Source of the DNA: Pseudonocardia hydrocarbonoxydans
GTDB lineage: Bacteria > Actinomycetota > Actinomycetes > Mycobacteriales > Pseudonocardiaceae
Direction of reading: 5' to 3'
DNA: 64,000 bases
Assembly: GCF_006539565.1 (NCBI RefSeq)
Contig: NZ_BJNG01000006.1
Coordinates: 1 to 64,000 of the forward strand
The translations under genes and the position numbers were made by a program. This document shows positions 1 through 10,711 of this stretch, one piece after another (the stretch's first letter is position 1; every line of letters begins with the position of its first letter). The notes below the pieces were generated by a model that worked only from the letters and a program-made list of their open reading frames with translations, made no database searches and was not told the origin of the DNA.

Positions 1-825
1 TACGAAGCGGACGAACAGCCAGGCGCCCAGCACGCTGCCCAGCGGGTCGGCGGCCATCAGCAGGCCGACCACGGCCGGGCCCGCGTCGATCTGGTCGGCG
101 TAGGGGGCGGCCAGCGCCTCGGGAACGACGTAGAGCCCGACCATCCACACCAGCACCACGAGTGCGCGCCGCCGCGGGTCGCCGGCGATGTCGACGACGC
201 CGGCGAGCAGGTCGCGGGCACCGGTGCGGGTGGTGGTGTCGGCGCGCGGACGGCGGGCGAGCCCGAACCGGAACAGCAGGCCCGCCGCCAGGAACGTCAC
301 GGCGTTCAGCGCCAGCGCCGACGACGGGCTGACCGCCGCGACGAGCAGCCCGCCCGCCGCGAACCCGACGACCTGCGCGGTCTGGCCGGTGATCTGGGAG
401 ACGGCGAGGCCGCGTTCGTAGAGGTCACCGGGCAGCAGCTCGGGCAGCAGGGCGCCGCGGGCCGCGGTGTGCGGGGCGCCCAGCAGCACCACGACGACGA
501 GCAGACCGCACAGCGCGGGCAGCGGGAGCCCCGGCACCGCCATCACACCGACCAGTACCGCGCGCGCCGCGTCGGTGACGGCCAGCACCTCGCGGCGCGG
601 GAAGCGGTCGGCGAGCCCGCCGAGCAGGACCCCGCCGACGATCGCGGGCAGGAACGTCAGCGCGTAGGTGGCGGCCGCCCACGCCGCGGATCCCGTCCGC
701 CCGTAGACGAGCACGGCCAGCGCGACCCTGGCCAGCTGGTCGCCCGCCACCGACAGCAGGTCGGCCAGCCACACCGCGCGGTACTCGCGTACCGCGAAGA
801 CCTGTCGCAGCGTCCGGTCCCTCAT
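1..825 (-). CDS. MFS exporter, N-terminal part (cut by window edge)
   Basis: About 275 N-terminal residues are visible; the 3' end lies beyond the left edge. The protein begins MRDRTLRQVFAVREYRAVW and continues as alternating hydrophobic helices with short basic loops. The loop between helices 2 and 3 reads GGLADRFPRREVLA, the usual MFS loop 2-3 signature. A second half begins near residue 215 after a hydrophilic central loop. This resembles the EntS/MFS_3 group of drug or siderophore exporters, but the substrate cannot be read from sequence. The ATG is preceded by a GGGGGGAA purine run and, further up, a TACTCT -10-like box. It is transcribed away from the following phosphatase/HIT pair on the same strand. 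Confidence 0.8.
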   Translation of the reverse strand, partial: MRDRTLRQVFAVREYRAVWLADLLSVAGDQLARVALAVLVYGRTGSAAWAAATYALTFLPAIVGGVLLGGLADRFPRREVLAVTDAARAVLVGVMAVPGLPLPALCGLLVVVVLLGAPHTAARGALLPELLPGDLYERGLAVSQITGQTAQVVGFAAGGLLVAAVSPSSALALNAVTFLAAGLLFRFGLARRPRADTTTRTGARDLLAGVVDIAGDPRRRALVVLVWMVGLYVVPEALAAPYADQIDAGPAVVGLLMAADPLGSVLGAWLFVRFV

Positions 826-869
826 CGGTTCCCCCCGGGGACCGAGAGTAGGCACCCGGACGCCGCGCG

Positions 870-1490
870 TCACCCCGCTGAGGTGCCCGCGGTGGGCCCG
901 AGCAGGTCGGAGACGTGGGCGATCTCGTTGACGGTGCGCACCAGCCTGCGCCCGTCGCGCGTGGCCAGCACCCGGCTGATCCCGGTGTAGTCCAGCGGGA
1001 ACGCCAGCGGCCGGTCGATGCCCAGCAGGTGCGCCAGCCAGCAGTTGATCACCCCGGCGTGGGCGACGACCACGACGGCGCCGCGGCCCGGGTGCGCGGC
1101 GACGATCCCCTCCAGCGCGGCGGCGACGCGGGCGGTGAACCCCGCGACGTCGACGCCCTCGGGCAGCAGCCCGTCGACGATCCGCTGCCAGCCGGCCGGG
1201 TCGACCACCGGCATCTCGTGCACCGGGACGTAGTGCGGGGACTCGGCGTCGTACTCGCGCAGGTCGTCGACGACGACCGGCTCGACGCCCGTCGCGGCGG
1301 CCAGCGGCGCGGCGGTGGCGCGGGCCCGGGCCATCGGGCTGCTGTACAGCGCCTGCACCCCGCCGCCGACGGCGTCGACGACGCGGTGCGCCTGCTGCTG
1401 CCCCAACGCGGTGAGCCGCGGGTCGGCGACACCGCCCGCGGCGCCGTCGACGCGCTCGGGCAGGGCGTGGCGGACCAGTACCAGCTGCAC
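870..1490 (-). CDS. Histidine phosphatase family protein
   Basis: A 206-residue cytoplasmic protein of the phosphoglycerate mutase-like branch. The N-terminal motif VLVRHALPE carries the catalytic His that is phosphorylated during the reaction. A second conserved His sits in VVVAHAGVIN near residue 150, as expected for the family. A Glu-containing stretch (LREYDAE) near residue 85 may be the proton donor region. The substrate is not predictable. The GTG start lies one base after the stop of the upstream HIT gene, so the two are almost certainly one transcript. Length is normal for a single-domain member. Confidence 0.85.
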   Translation of the reverse strand: MQLVLVRHALPERVDGAAGGVADPRLTALGQQQAHRVVDAVGGGVQALYSSPMARARATAAPLAAATGVEPVVVDDLREYDAESPHYVPVHEMPVVDPAGWQRIVDGLLPEGVDVAGFTARVAAALEGIVAAHPGRGAVVVVAHAGVINCWLAHLLGIDRPLAFPLDYTGISRVLATRDGRRLVRTVNEIAHVSDLLGPTAGTSAG

Positions 1491-1491
1491 C

Positions 1492-1917
1492 TCAGTCGGG
1501 GACGTGGGCGCCGTGCCCCGCGTCGCGCAACGCGGCCCGCAGCGCGTCGCGGTGGCCGTCCTGCTCGGCGGCGTCGACCGTGGAGGCCGCGTTGGCGAAG
1601 TCGAAGGCGGCCATGTCGTCGGCCGGGAAGACGTGCAGGTGCAGGTGCGGCACCTCGAACCCGGCGACGAGCAGCCCGACGCGCGGCGGCGCGTACACGG
1701 TGCGCACGGCCTCGCCGATCGCGTGCGACACCGACGTGAGGTGGGCGAGCAGCGCGGCGTCGGCGTCGACCCAGTGGTCGATCTCGGCGCGCGGCACGAC
1801 GAGGGTGTGCCCGGGCGCCAGCGGGTTGATCGAGAGGAAGCCGACGGCGAGCTCGTCGGCCCAGACGAACCGGCCGGGCAGGTCGCCGTCGATGATCTTC
1901 GTGAACACGGTGGTCAT
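1492..1917 (-). CDS. HIT family nucleotide-binding protein
   Basis: A 141-residue histidine-triad protein, beginning MTTVFTKIIDGDLPGRFVW. The hallmark HLHLHVFP near residue 105 gives the His-x-His-x-His triad that attacks nucleoside phosphoramidates or dinucleotides. The N-terminal FTKIIDGD is the usual opening of the Hint/Fhit-like bacterial group. An in-frame GTG three codons upstream (1924-1926) is an alternative start; ATG is preferred because family members usually begin there. The gene is divergent from the PPOX gene with only 26 bp between start codons, and is followed one base later by the phosphatase gene. Confidence 0.88.
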   Translation of the reverse strand: MTTVFTKIIDGDLPGRFVWADELAVGFLSINPLAPGHTLVVPRAEIDHWVDADAALLAHLTSVSHAIGEAVRTVYAPPRVGLLVAGFEVPHLHLHVFPADDMAAFDFANAASTVDAAEQDGHRDALRAALRDAGHGAHVPD

Positions 1918-1930
1918 AGGAGGCACACAC

Positions 1931-1936
1931 TAACCT
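1931..1936 (+). promoter_or_regulatory. Leaderless -10 box TAACCT for the PPOX gene
   Basis: TAACCT is followed by exactly 7 nt and then ATG at 1944. This matches the TANNNT-N6-8-start layout of actinobacterial leaderless transcripts. No Shine-Dalgarno sequence sits at a useful distance. A -35 element is not obvious. Confidence 0.65.
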
Positions 1937-1943
1937 GGGGATC

Positions 1944-2405
1944 ATGGCCCGAACCATCGCGACGAACACCACCGTCGACCGCGAGGAGCTCCTGGAGTTC
2001 CTGCGGCCCCGCCACCACGTGATCCTCATGACACCGCGTGCCGACGGCTCGTGGCAGGGCTCGCCCGTCACCGCGGGCGTCGACCCCGAGGGCCGGATCG
2101 TCGTCGCGACGTACCCGGAACGTGCCAAGTCGCGCAACGTCGCCCGCCACGGCAAGGCCTCGGTCGTCGTGCTGTCCGAGGAGTTCGACGGGGCGTGGGT
2201 GCAGGTGGACGGCGACGCCGAGCTGATCGAGCTGCCCGACGCGGTGGAGCCGCTCGTCGACTACTTCCGCTCGATCTCCGGCGAGCACTCCGACTGGGAC
2301 GAGTACCGGCGGGCGATGGTCGACCAGGGCAAGGCACTGATCCGGATCACCCCCACCCGCTGGAGCCCGATCGCGACCGGGGGGTTCCCGGCCCGCCTCG
2401 CGTGA
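1944..2405 (+). CDS. PPOX-class F420-dependent oxidoreductase
   Basis: A 153-residue protein with the split beta-barrel flavin-binding fold of the pyridoxamine 5'-phosphate oxidase superfamily. The pattern MTPRADGSWQGSPV, then IVVATYPERAKSRNVAR and a beta strand VVVLSEE, fits the probable F420-dependent subfamily (TIGR03618-like) common in actinobacteria. The R-x-K-x-R-N segment near residue 62 is where these proteins contact the cofactor phosphate. The C-terminal RITPTRWSPIATG is also typical. The substrate is unknown. The start is fixed by the leaderless -10 box 7 nt upstream. Divergent from the HIT gene. Confidence 0.85.
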   Translation: MARTIATNTTVDREELLEFLRPRHHVILMTPRADGSWQGSPVTAGVDPEGRIVVATYPERAKSRNVARHGKASVVVLSEEFDGAWVQVDGDAELIELPDAVEPLVDYFRSISGEHSDWDEYRRAMVDQGKALIRITPTRWSPIATGGFPARLA

Positions 2406-2472
2406 GACGGGCCGTCGGCCCGTCCCGGTAACCTCGCGCCGTACTCCCCACCGAATCGATTGCGAGAACCTC

Positions 2473-4641
<2,169 letters not shown>

Positions 4642-4656
4642 TCCCGCGCCGGTCCC

Positions 4657-4678
4657 CGCGGGCGGACAGGGGCCCGCG
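4657..4678. terminator. Hairpin between convergent glgX and mdlC-like gene
   Basis: Arms CGCGGGC (4657-4663) and GCCCGCG (4672-4678) enclose an 8-nt loop. It lies between two stop codons of convergent genes, so it could end transcription from either side. There is no T-run, which is usual in actinobacteria. Confidence 0.4.
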
Positions 4679-4694
4679 CCCCCGCTGACGGGGG
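4679..4694. terminator. Second hairpin between convergent genes
   Basis: CCCCCG and CGGGGG form a 6-bp stem around a CTGA tetraloop. It abuts the previous hairpin and ends 8 nt before the stop codon of the decarboxylase gene. Confidence 0.4.
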
Positions 4695-4702
4695 TCAGGG
4701 GC

Positions 4703-6307
4703 TCAGGGGGCGAAGCCGGCGTCCGGCGCCACCGCCACGTCCAGCAGGAGCGGTGCGCGCCGGGCGCCGAGGCCGGGCAGCTCGGCGTCGAGGACGGCGA
4801 GCAGCTCGTCGTGGTCCCCGATACGCCGCGCCGGGCAGCCCAGCGCCGTGGCCAGCCCGGACACGCTGACCTCCTCGAACGGCGGCCACGGGGCCCGGCC
4901 GCCGCCGTGCTGCTCGGCGAGCCGGTCCATCACCGCGTACCGGCCGTTGGCGAGCACGACGACGAGCACCCCGACGCCGTAGTGCGCCGCGCTCCACAGC
5001 GCCTGGATCGCGTACAGCGACGACCCGTCCCCGACGACGGCGACGACCGGGGTGTCCGGGCGGGCCATCCGCACCCCGACGGCGGCCGGGAGCGCGAACC
5101 CCAGCCCGCCCATCGCCGCGCTCAGGAAACCGAGCGGGGCGCGGGCCGGGACCAGCCGGTGCAGGTCGGGGCGGCTCGACGGGGTCTCCTCCACCAGCAC
5201 CGACTCCGCGGGCAGCCGGGAGCCCAGCGCGGCGAGCACGTGCGCCGCGCGCAGCGGCTCCCCCGGCCCCGGCGCGGCGGGCGCCGTGCGGTCCGGGCCC
5301 GCGACCGGGACGCCGTCGCGGGCGGTCACCGTCTGCGCCAGCGATCGGCACACCGCGGCGGGTGGCGCGATCAGGGCGAGGTCGGCGACGCTGTGCAGGG
5401 CGTCCTCGGTGTCGTCGGTGACCAGCGCGACCCGGGTGCCCGGGGACACCAGCGGCCCCGGCTCGAACGGGTACTGGCGCAGGACCGGCGCGCCGACGGC
5501 GAGCACCAGGTCGTGCCCGTCCAGGGCCGCCCGCAGCCGGCCCCGGCCGGCCGGGAGGTGCCCGGCGAAGAGCGGGTGGTCCTGCGGGAAGCCGGCGCGG
5601 GCGGCGAACGGCTCCTGCCACACCGGGCAGCCCAGCCGCTGCGCCAGCGCCACCAGCGCCGCCCAGGTGTCGGGGTGGTCGGCGTCGGAGCCGACCACCA
5701 GCGCGGGCGCGTCCGCGGAGTCGACGAGCGCGGCCAGCTCGGCCACGGCCGCCGGGTCGGCGGCCGCGGCGTGCCGCAGCACCGCCGGGGCGGGGTGCTC
5801 GTCGTCCCCGGCCGGGGCGGCCCAGTCGTCGCTGGGCACGACCACCAGTGCCGGGCCGCGGCCGGTCACCGCCTCGTGCCGGGCCCGCGCCACCAGCCCG
5901 GGCACGTCCTGCGGGCGTTCGGGGCGCCCGACCCACACCGGGTGGCTCCCGGCCAGGCCGTCGAGGTCACCGGCCAGGAAGGGCCGGTAGGCGAGGTGGC
6001 GGCGGTCCTGCTGGCCGACCAGCACCACCAGCGGCACCCGGTTGGCCCGGGCCGTGGCCAGCGCCCCGACCGCGTTGCCCAGACCGGCGGTGGTGTGCAG
6101 GACGGCGAGGGCGGGCCGGTCGTGCCCGGTGGCCCAGCCGGTGGCGATCCCGACCACCGAGCCCTCGTGCAGGGCGAGCACGAACTCCAGGTCCGGGGGC
6201 AGGCCGGTGAGCAGCGTGATCTCGGTGGACCCCGGGTTGGCGAACACGGTGGTCAGGCCGTGCCGGCGCAGGACCTCGAACGTCGCGTCGCGGACGGTGC
6301 GGGTCAC
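4703..6307 (-). CDS. mdlC: Benzoylformate decarboxylase-like ThDP enzyme
   Basis: A 534-residue thiamine-diphosphate enzyme resembling benzoylformate decarboxylase, which turns benzoylformate into benzaldehyde in mandelate breakdown. The N-terminal pyrimidine domain has NPGSTE (S27), the ThDP Glu in LALHEGSVVG (E48) and AVLHTTAGLGN (H71). The C-terminal domain has GGLGFALPAAVG and VVGDGSSLYAIQ, the ThDP/Mg-binding GDG motif, with NG in place of the usual NN. By my recalled alignment to the Pseudomonas putida enzyme, Ser26, Glu47 and His70 are kept, but the position of His281 is Y279 (RQYPFEPG). GTG start overlaps the stop of the upstream transporter (GTGA), so they are co-translated. It could act on a related 2-oxo acid instead. 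Confidence 0.8.
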   Translation of the reverse strand: MTRTVRDATFEVLRRHGLTTVFANPGSTEITLLTGLPPDLEFVLALHEGSVVGIATGWATGHDRPALAVLHTTAGLGNAVGALATARANRVPLVVLVGQQDRRHLAYRPFLAGDLDGLAGSHPVWVGRPERPQDVPGLVARARHEAVTGRGPALVVVPSDDWAAPAGDDEHPAPAVLRHAAAADPAAVAELAALVDSADAPALVVGSDADHPDTWAALVALAQRLGCPVWQEPFAARAGFPQDHPLFAGHLPAGRGRLRAALDGHDLVLAVGAPVLRQYPFEPGPLVSPGTRVALVTDDTEDALHSVADLALIAPPAAVCRSLAQTVTARDGVPVAGPDRTAPAAPGPGEPLRAAHVLAALGSRLPAESVLVEETPSSRPDLHRLVPARAPLGFLSAAMGGLGFALPAAVGVRMARPDTPVVAVVGDGSSLYAIQALWSAAHYGVGVLVVVLANGRYAVMDRLAEQHGGGRAPWPPFEEVSVSGLATALGCPARRIGDHDELLAVLDAELPGLGARRAPLLLDVAVAPDAGFAP

Positions 6308-7533
6308 GCCCGCTCCGTCCGGGACCCGCCGGCGACCGCGGCGATCGCGACCGCCCCCACCGCGGCCACGGCCGCGAAGATGTAGAAGCCCCACGGGTAG
6401 GCGACCCCGGCGGTGAGCAGCGCCCCGCCGATCAGCGGCCCGGCGATGGCCCCGATCCGGCCCACGCCGCTGACGCTGCCCAGTGCCGTGCTGCGCATCG
6501 CCGCCGGGTAGTACTGGCCGACGAAGGCGTAGCAGAGCACCTGCGCGCTGAACACGAAGATCCCGGCCAGCAGCACGCTGAGGTAGACGCCGACCCCGGG
6601 CAGCCGGATGCTCAGCAGGGCCAGGAACAGCGCACCGAGGGCGAACCAGGTCATGGTGGCGAGGCGGGTGCCGATGCGGTCGGCCACCCGGCCCGCGACG
6701 AGCAGGCCGATCACCGCGCCCGCGTTCAGCGTCAGCAGCAGGGCCAGCGAGGCGCTCAGCTCGTACCCCGCGGAGATCATGATCTGCGGCAGCCAGGTGT
6801 TGAGCCCGTAGACCAGCAGCAGGCCCATCACCGAGGTCACCCAGAACGCGAGCGTGGCGCGCAGGTGGCCGCCCCGGAACAGCTCCCGCACGGGGTTCCC
6901 CGGCGCGGGCCCGTCGGCGGCGGGTTCGCGGGCGCGCAGGAAGTCCTCCGACTCGGGCAGGAAGCGCCACAGCAGCGGCACGAGCACGAGCGCGGGCAGC
7001 GCACCGATCACGAACATCGCCTGCCACCCCCACGCCGGGATCACGACGATGCCCAGCAGCGCGGTGGCCACCGCCCCGACGTGGTAGCCCGTCATGAGGA
7101 CCGTGGTGGCGCTGCCTGCCCCACCGGCGGGCGCGTACTCGTTGACCATCGCCAGCGCCACGGGCAGCACGCCGCCCAACCCGAGCCCGGCGAGGAAGCG
7201 CAGCAGCCCGAACACCTCGGGGCCGGGGGCGAACGCGCAGGCCAGCGTCAGCACCGAGAACCCCACGACGGTGAGCAGCATCGTGCGGCGCCGCCCGATG
7301 ACGTCGGCGACCGGACCGATCGCCAGCGCCCCCACCATGATGCCCAGCAGCCCGACCACCGAGATCAGCGCGCCGGAGTTGGGGTTCAGCCCCCAGTCCG
7401 AGCCGAGCAGGGCGGGCAGCACCACCCCGAGCACGACGATGTCGTAGCCCTCAAGGGCCACCGCCGCCCAGCACAGGGGGCGTACCCACCCCGCTCCGAC
7501 CCGTGGACGCGTCCGTGCCGACTCCGTTGTCAT
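6304..7533 (-). CDS. MFS transporter, aromatic acid/H+ symporter (AAHS) type
   Basis: A 409-residue, 12-helix major facilitator protein. The first helix contains LEGYDIVVLG, matching the (D/E)GYD motif of the AAHS group (PcaK/BenK type) that imports benzoate-like acids with protons. The loop after helix 2 reads GPVADVIGRRRTM, the MFS signature, and GGVLPVALAMVNEYAP matches the helix 4 region. The likely role is uptake of the aromatic acid handled by the decarboxylase encoded next, whose GTG overlaps this stop codon. ATG at 7531-7533 is chosen; an in-frame extension to 7584 looks non-coding. The IclR gene lies upstream on the same strand. Confidence 0.85.
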   Translation of the reverse strand: MTTESARTRPRVGAGWVRPLCWAAVALEGYDIVVLGVVLPALLGSDWGLNPNSGALISVVGLLGIMVGALAIGPVADVIGRRRTMLLTVVGFSVLTLACAFAPGPEVFGLLRFLAGLGLGGVLPVALAMVNEYAPAGGAGSATTVLMTGYHVGAVATALLGIVVIPAWGWQAMFVIGALPALVLVPLLWRFLPESEDFLRAREPAADGPAPGNPVRELFRGGHLRATLAFWVTSVMGLLLVYGLNTWLPQIMISAGYELSASLALLLTLNAGAVIGLLVAGRVADRIGTRLATMTWFALGALFLALLSIRLPGVGVYLSVLLAGIFVFSAQVLCYAFVGQYYPAAMRSTALGSVSGVGRIGAIAGPLIGGALLTAGVAYPWGFYIFAAVAAVGAVAIAAVAGGSRTERA

Positions 7534-7584
7534 GGGCGGGGAGTGTGACCCCGCCCGGACCGGCCGGTCAGGCCCGATTCCCAC

Positions 7585-8325
7585 TCAGCGAAGAGCCCGG
7601 CCGATCGCGGCGGCGGCCATCCGGACCGCGGGGACCAGCGGCGCGAGGTTGTCGGTGGTGTGCGGGACCACGACGGAGATCCCCGCCAGAACCTCCCCCG
7701 CCGGCCCGAGGACCGGCGCGGCCACCGACGCCACGCCGTCGGTCATCTCCTCCCGCGAGAGGCAGGACCCGGTGCGCCGGATCTCGGCGAGGGCCGCGGC
7801 GAGGCGCTCGGGATCGGTGATGGTGCCCGACGCCAGGCGCGGCAGGCCGGTGGCGAGCACGGCGTCGAGGACCTCGGCGGGGGCGTGGGCGAGCAGGACC
7901 TTCCCCGGGCCGCTGGCGTGCAGCGGCAGGCGCTTGCCCACCTGCGAGCGCAGCTCGAGCGGGGTGTGCCCGGCGAGGCGCTCCAGGAACAGGGCGTGGG
8001 CGCCGTCGAGGACGACCAGGTGCACCGGGAACCCGGTGACGGCGCACAGGTCCTGCAGGACGGGCAGGGCGGCGTCGCGCAGCCCGCGCGCGACCGGCGC
8101 CAGCGACCCGACCTCCCACAGCCGCATCCCGACCCGGTAGCGGCCCCGGCCGACCCGTTCCAGCGCGCCCCACGCGACGAGCTCGGCCACCAGCCGGTAC
8201 GCGGTGGCCGAGGGCAGCCCGGTCGCCCGGGCGAGGTCGCCCAGCGTCTGCTCGGGGCGGTCGGGGGTGAACGCGCCGAGCACGGCCAGGCCCCGGCCGA
8301 GCACCGACCGCGTGGCGGGGCTCAC
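7585..8325 (-). CDS. IclR-family transcriptional regulator
   Basis: A 246-residue regulator. Residues 5-65 are the winged helix-turn-helix (LGDLARATGLPSATAYRLV) and residues 75-246 the GAF-like effector domain typical of IclR proteins, ending SVVVPHTTDNLAPLVPAV. These proteins often control aromatic acid catabolism, and here the gene sits directly upstream of an aromatic acid transporter and a ThDP decarboxylase on the same strand, so it is their likely local regulator. A TACCCT box at 8334-8339 lies 8 nt before the GTG start, suggesting a leaderless mRNA. It is divergent from treY with about 60 bp between starts. Confidence 0.88.
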   Translation of the reverse strand: MSPATRSVLGRGLAVLGAFTPDRPEQTLGDLARATGLPSATAYRLVAELVAWGALERVGRGRYRVGMRLWEVGSLAPVARGLRDAALPVLQDLCAVTGFPVHLVVLDGAHALFLERLAGHTPLELRSQVGKRLPLHASGPGKVLLAHAPAEVLDAVLATGLPRLASGTITDPERLAAALAEIRRTGSCLSREEMTDGVASVAAPVLGPAGEVLAGISVVVPHTTDNLAPLVPAVRMAAAAIGRALR

Positions 8326-8375
8326 GCGGACCGAGGGTAGGGCCCGCTCGCCCGGCCGGGGAGTGGTTCGTCGGA

Positions 8376-8381
8376 TAGGTT
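8376..8381 (+). promoter_or_regulatory. Leaderless -10 box TAGGTT for treY
   Basis: TAGGTT is followed by 7 nt (8382-8388) and GTG at 8389. treY therefore has its own promoter, separate from glgX. Confidence 0.65.
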
Positions 8382-8388
8382 CCCGCGC

Positions 8389-10689
8389 GTGCCAGATGCT
8401 CGGAGAACCGTGGCCCCGTCGTCCACCTACCGGCTGCAGTTCTCGAAGGACACCACCTTCGACGACGCCGTCGCCCTGCTCCCCTACCTCGACGCCCTCG
8501 GGATCGGCGCGCTCTACGCCTCGCCGCTCCTGGAGTCCGGCGCCGGCTCCAACCACGGCTACGACGTCGTCGACCCCACCCGGGTGTCGGCCGAGCGCGG
8601 CGGTGAGGAGGGCAGGCGCCGCCTCGTCGACGCCGTCCGCGCGCGCGGCCTGCGGTTCGTCCTCGACATCGTGCCCAACCACGTCGGTGTCGAGGTGCCG
8701 AAGGCCAACCCCTGGTGGTGGGACGTGCTGCGGCTCGGGCGCGACTCCGAGCACGCCGCCACGTTCGACGTCGACTGGGCGGCGGGACCGATCCTGCTCC
8801 CGATCCTGGGCGACGACTCGCTCGACGACCTGGCCGTCGAGGGCGACGAACTGCGCTACTACGAGCACGCGTTCCCCCTCGCCCCCGGCACCGGCGACGG
8901 CACCCCGCAGGAGGTGCACGAGCGCCAGCACTACCGGCTCGTCCACTGGAAGCGCGGCGCGGCCGAGCTGACCTACCGCCGCTTCTTCGACGTCTCCACC
9001 CTCGCCGCCGTGCGCGTGGAGATCCCGGAGATCTTCGAGAAGGCGCACCGCGAGGTGCTGCGCTGGGTCGAGGCCGGCGACGTCGACGGCATCCGCGTCG
9101 ACCACCCCGACGGCCTGTCCGACCCCGGCGCCTACATGCGCCGGCTGCGCGCCGCGATCGGCCCGGACCGCTGGCTGCTGGTGGAGAAGATCCTCGGCGT
9201 CGGCGAGGACCTGCCCGCCTCCTGGCCGGTCGACGGGACCTCGGGCTACGAGGCGCTGCGCGAGATCCAGGGCGTGTTCGTCGACCCCGACGGCGCCGGG
9301 CTGCTCACCCAGCTCGCGGCGGAGCACACCGGGGAGAAGCGGTCGCTGCACGCCGTCGAGCACGACGCCCGCCGGGAGGTGGCCGGCACGATCCTGGCCG
9401 CCGAGGTCCGCCGGATCGCGCGGCTGGTCCCCGGCGACACCGACCGCACCCGTGACGCCGTCGCCGAGCTGCTGTGCGGGTTCCCCGTCTACCGCTCCTA
9501 CCTACCCGAGGGCCGCGACTCCCTCGACGTCGCGGTCTCCGTCGCCCGCACCCACCGCCCCGACCTCGCCGACGTCCTCGACGCGATCCGCGCCGCGATG
9601 CTCGCCGAGCCCGGTGGCGAGCTGGCCACGCGCGTGCAGCAGACCTCGGGCATGGTGATGGCGAAGGGCGTGGAGGACACCGCGTTCTACCGCTGGAACC
9701 GGTTCGTCGCGCTCAACGAGGTCGGCGGCGACCCGTCGCGGTTCGGGGTGTCGCCCGGGGAGCTGCACACCGCGCTCGCCGTCCGCGAGGCGTCCTGGCC
9801 CTCGACGATGACGACGCTGTCCACGCACGACGCCAAGCGCTCCGAGGACGTCCGCGCGCGGCTGGCCGTGCTCGCCGAGATCCCCGGCGAGTGGACCGGG
9901 GTGTTCCACCGCTGGGCCGCCGCGCACCCGCTGCCCGACCCGTCGCTGGACCTGCTGGCCTGGCAGAACCTGGTCGGCGCCTGGCCGATCTCCGCGGAGC
10001 GGCTGGCGTCCTACCTGGGCAAGGCCTCCAAGGAGGCCAAGCTCGTCACCAGCCACGTCGAGGCGGTGCCCGAGGTCGACGAGGCCGTCGCCGCGTGGCC
10101 GGCCGCCGTGCTGGGCGACGCCGCGCTCGTCGCCGAGATCGAGGAGTTCGTCGGGCGGATCCGCGGCCCGGGGTGGTCGAACTCGCTGGGCCAGAAGCTG
10201 CTGCAGATCGCCGGGCCCGGCGTGCCGGACGTCTACCAGGGCACCGAGCTGTTCGAGTACTCGCTGGTCGACCCGGACAACCGCCGCCCGGTCGACTGGG
10301 CCGCGCGCCGCGACCTGCTGGCCCGGCTCGACGGCGGCGAGCTGCCGGGCGTCGACGCGGACGGGGCCGCGAAGCTGCTGGTCACCTCCCGCGCCCTGCG
10401 GCTGCGGCGCGAGCGCCCCGAGCTGTTCGACGGCTACCGCGCGGTGCCCGCCCAGGGTCCCGCCGCTGCGCACGCGGTGGCGTTCGCCCGCTCGCCGTCG
10501 CTGGTGGCGGTGGCCACGCGGCTGCCGGTCGGGCTCGCCGCCCGCGGCGGCTGGGCCGACACCGTGCTGCCGCTGCCCGGGGCGGCCACCGGCTGGCGCG
10601 ACGTCGTCACCGGCGCGGAGGTCGACGGGTCGGCGCCCGCGCTGGCCACGTTGCTCGCCCGCTACCCGGTGGCCCTGCTGGTGCGCTGA
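8389..10689 (+). CDS. treY: Malto-oligosyltrehalose synthase TreY
   Basis: A 766-residue GH13 enzyme that rearranges the reducing-end alpha-1,4 bond of malto-oligosaccharides into an alpha,alpha-1,1 bond. It opens with SSTYRLQFSKDTTFDDA, the usual TreY N-terminus. Catalytic residues are seen as D238 (DGIRVDHPDGL), E266 (LLVEKILG) and D481 (LSTHDAKRSEDVRARL). Family features TSGYEAL and GTELFEYSLVDPDNRRPVDW are present. Length is normal. Start is the GTG 7 nt after a TAGGTT box. treZ follows after 22 bp, so both are probably co-transcribed and act in sequence on GlgX products. Confidence 0.95.
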   Translation: MPDARRTVAPSSTYRLQFSKDTTFDDAVALLPYLDALGIGALYASPLLESGAGSNHGYDVVDPTRVSAERGGEEGRRRLVDAVRARGLRFVLDIVPNHVGVEVPKANPWWWDVLRLGRDSEHAATFDVDWAAGPILLPILGDDSLDDLAVEGDELRYYEHAFPLAPGTGDGTPQEVHERQHYRLVHWKRGAAELTYRRFFDVSTLAAVRVEIPEIFEKAHREVLRWVEAGDVDGIRVDHPDGLSDPGAYMRRLRAAIGPDRWLLVEKILGVGEDLPASWPVDGTSGYEALREIQGVFVDPDGAGLLTQLAAEHTGEKRSLHAVEHDARREVAGTILAAEVRRIARLVPGDTDRTRDAVAELLCGFPVYRSYLPEGRDSLDVAVSVARTHRPDLADVLDAIRAAMLAEPGGELATRVQQTSGMVMAKGVEDTAFYRWNRFVALNEVGGDPSRFGVSPGELHTALAVREASWPSTMTTLSTHDAKRSEDVRARLAVLAEIPGEWTGVFHRWAAAHPLPDPSLDLLAWQNLVGAWPISAERLASYLGKASKEAKLVTSHVEAVPEVDEAVAAWPAAVLGDAALVAEIEEFVGRIRGPGWSNSLGQKLLQIAGPGVPDVYQGTELFEYSLVDPDNRRPVDWAARRDLLARLDGGELPGVDADGAAKLLVTSRALRLRRERPELFDGYRAVPAQGPAAAHAVAFARSPSLVAVATRLPVGLAARGGWADTVLPLPGAATGWRDVVTGAEVDGSAPALATLLARYPVALLVR

Positions 10690-10711
10690 ACATCTGGAAG
10701 GATTCAGTACC

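Noticed and set aside
7534..7584. A longer start for the aromatic acid transporter
   Set aside because: The extra residues are Gly/Pro/Arg-rich and unlike the family; the ATG at 7531-7533 gives the normal N-terminus.
4703..8325. A recent foreign island by composition
   Set aside because: GC content and codon use look like the neighbours, and there is no integrase, transposase or flanking repeat. Only the gene order suggests insertion.
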